Part shown: positions 30,720 through 31,866 of the stretch, one piece after another | Numbering within the stretch: the stretch's first letter is position 1 | Layout of the letters: every line of letters starts with the position of its first letter | IMG/VR virus record: IMGVR_UViG_3300025120_000288 | Location: 1-31,866 of that record | Reading direction: 5' to 3' (one strand) | From: a virus | Length of the DNA: 31,866 bases | Notes under the pieces: generated by a model | Told to the model about the DNA's origin: nothing | Seen by the model: the letters and a program-made list of their open reading frames with translations, nothing else | The model's database searches: none | Made by a program: the position numbers and the translations under genes

Positions 30720-31866
30720 TTATGATGTTTGGTAATGAAAAGTACCCCTTACACTCGCGTTTCCTGTTCCTAGCCCCATAGTCGCTTTTGTTGCAAAAGC
30801 ATAATCGACTGCGGAAGCACTCGTTATCCAAAGATATGTTAAAGTGCCTTGTGGGTGTACTGCTATAGGTTTTTCGGTAGAGGTATTTGTTGCAAATGCA
30901 ACAGGGCCAGAGGCCGCAGTAGTAAACGGAAGGTTACTAATTCTTAAACTTCCACTTGTTGATAAGCTACTTAAATCCGTATTATAGAGATTAACTGCAA
31001 TAGTGACGTATCTACCTATTTTTGTATAAGAGGCCGCAGGCATGTTAATAGTATTAGTGCCATCCCCTAAAACTGCCGTAAAAGTTCCAGTTTCGTACGA
31101 ATCCAACTTGTTAGCCGCGCCTGTACCGCCTAAGTAGACACCGCCTGATAGGTAGAGGTCTTTAAAGCGAGTATTAGACTTTCCAAGGTCAACACCGTTA
31201 TCTCTTCCTGCTACAGTCGTAACATTAATCGGCATTATCGTGTTATCTGAGGCGTTAAAATAAAGTCCAGTATCGCCTGTCCCAAGATATATGTTGCTGT
31301 TTACAGTACCAATGCTACCAACGGTAGCCGTATCTTTCTGGAGGCGTAAAATCTCACCATTTCCAGATAGCCTGTTTAAACGAGCAACCGTGTCATTGCT
31401 AACAGTAGCGTTAATATCTCCAGTTGCCATCGCTTGAATGCCGACAGTTGAATTGTTTGCGCTAGTCTTACCCACCAAAAGATTTAGAGAATTATCAATA
31501 CGCATGGCTTCAGATACACCACGAGTAAAAGTTAAACCTCCACCTTTTCCACTTCCCTGATGCTCAATAAAATAATCTGCACCATGAGAAGCTAAGACAA
31601 GAGAAGCACCTCCCGCAGTGCCGCTATTTTGATTTGATATAACAAAGTTAGTTCTGCTGTTACTGCTTTCCTCAAAACTTGCTATTGATACCCCGCCACC
31701 TGTAGGAGCATAAGCACCAGTCTGACCATAGTTAAGTCGCCCTGATGAGTCTATTCTCATGCGTTCTTGATAGGCATTAGACGTATCGTTGGTGTAGAAA
31801 AGCATATCTGCGCCAAATGCTGTGCCATCTGTTTTGCTTTCTATCTTTGACCTGACAACATTACTA
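30720..31866 (-). CDS. Tail fibre / receptor-binding protein, N-terminus cut by window edge
   Basis: The frame is open to the right edge; the visible 381 residues are the C-terminal part. Features typical of phage fibres are the repeated ERMRIDSSG and EAMRIDN segments, the beta-rich region with DLGKSNTRFKDLYLSGGVYLG, and the junction KLDSYETGTFTAVLGDG that leads to a C-terminal beta domain of about 125 residues. That last domain probably contacts the host surface. No S74 chaperone follows in this gene. The internal ATG at 31805 is not the start because coding continues upstream in the same frame. Confidence 0.85.
   Translation of the reverse strand, partial: SNVVRSKIESKTDGTAFGADMLFYTNDTSNAYQERMRIDSSGRLNYGQTGAYAPTGGGVSIASFEESSNSRTNFVISNQNSGTAGGASLVLASHGADYFIEHQGSGKGGGLTFTRGVSEAMRIDNSLNLLVGKTSANNSTVGIQAMATGDINATVSNDTVARLNRLSGNGEILRLQKDTATVGSIGTVNSNIYLGTGDTGLYFNASDNTIMPINVTTVAGRDNGVDLGKSNTRFKDLYLSGGVYLGGTGAANKLDSYETGTFTAVLGDGTNTINMPAASYTKIGRYVTIAVNLYNTDLSSLSTSGSLRISNLPFTTAASGPVAFATNTSTEKPIAVHPQGTLTYLWITSASAVDYAFATKATMGLGTGNASVRGTFHYQTS

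Overview
This window is a contiguous part of a double-stranded DNA phage or prophage genome. It looks like a marine short-tailed phage of the type represented by SAR116 phage HMO-2011. The clearest pointer is a family A DNA polymerase with a DnaJ-type zinc-finger insert, an arrangement I recall from HMO-2011. A T7-type endonuclease I, a cobalamin-dependent ribonucleotide reductase and long internal-virion and tail genes agree with this. The host is inferred, not shown: probably a marine alphaproteobacterium, since this phage type infects SAR116, Roseobacter-RCA and SAR11 bacteria. Terminase, portal and capsid genes are not present and presumably lie beyond the right edge.

Layout. (1) 1-1700, minus strand: two plasmid/phage-type genes, a DUF932-like protein cut by the left edge and a Gp88-like protein. 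They have matching promoters and matching 5' leaders. (2) 1700-3820, lysogeny region: a small unknown gene, an intrinsic terminator pointing leftward with no obvious gene before it, a tyrosine integrase, and a 40-bp attP core copied from the 3' end of a tRNA, probably tRNA-Asn. (3) 3819-14915, plus strand: replication and nucleotide metabolism. The genes are zinc-finger/TOPRIM primase, two small proteins and a strong terminator, then DnaB-like helicase, a PD-(D/E)XK protein, DNA polymerase, a probable ssDNA-binding protein, a zinc-ribbon protein, Cas4/RecB-type exonuclease, endonuclease I, dNMP kinase, class II ribonucleotide reductase, an RMF-like miniprotein and a MazG-like pyrophosphohydrolase. 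(4) 14923-14992: convergent boundary with two stem-loops, one of them a plus-strand terminator. (5) 14991-31866, minus strand, transcribed right to left: a tail fibre cut by the right edge, small membrane or exported proteins, a GNAT acetyltransferase with its own promoter, a 1454-residue repeat fibre-like protein, a lysis cassette (holin-like, GH24 endolysin, overlapping spanins), an S74-chaperone protein and large probable ejection proteins.

How it fits together. The integrase and attP indicate a temperate phage that inserts into a host tRNA gene and restores its 3' end. In lytic growth the exonuclease and endonuclease I would break down host DNA and resolve branches. The kinase, reductase and MazG-like protein would supply and clean the nucleotide pool for the primase, helicase and polymerase. 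The minus-strand operon would then make tail, ejection and lysis proteins. The least explained parts are the intergenic DNA of the left 5 kb, which is dense in repeated short motifs, the cluster of mini membrane/exported genes near 29.6-30.4 kb, and the tandem-repeat fibre protein. I saw no CRISPR array, insertion sequence, reverse transcriptase or complete tRNA gene.
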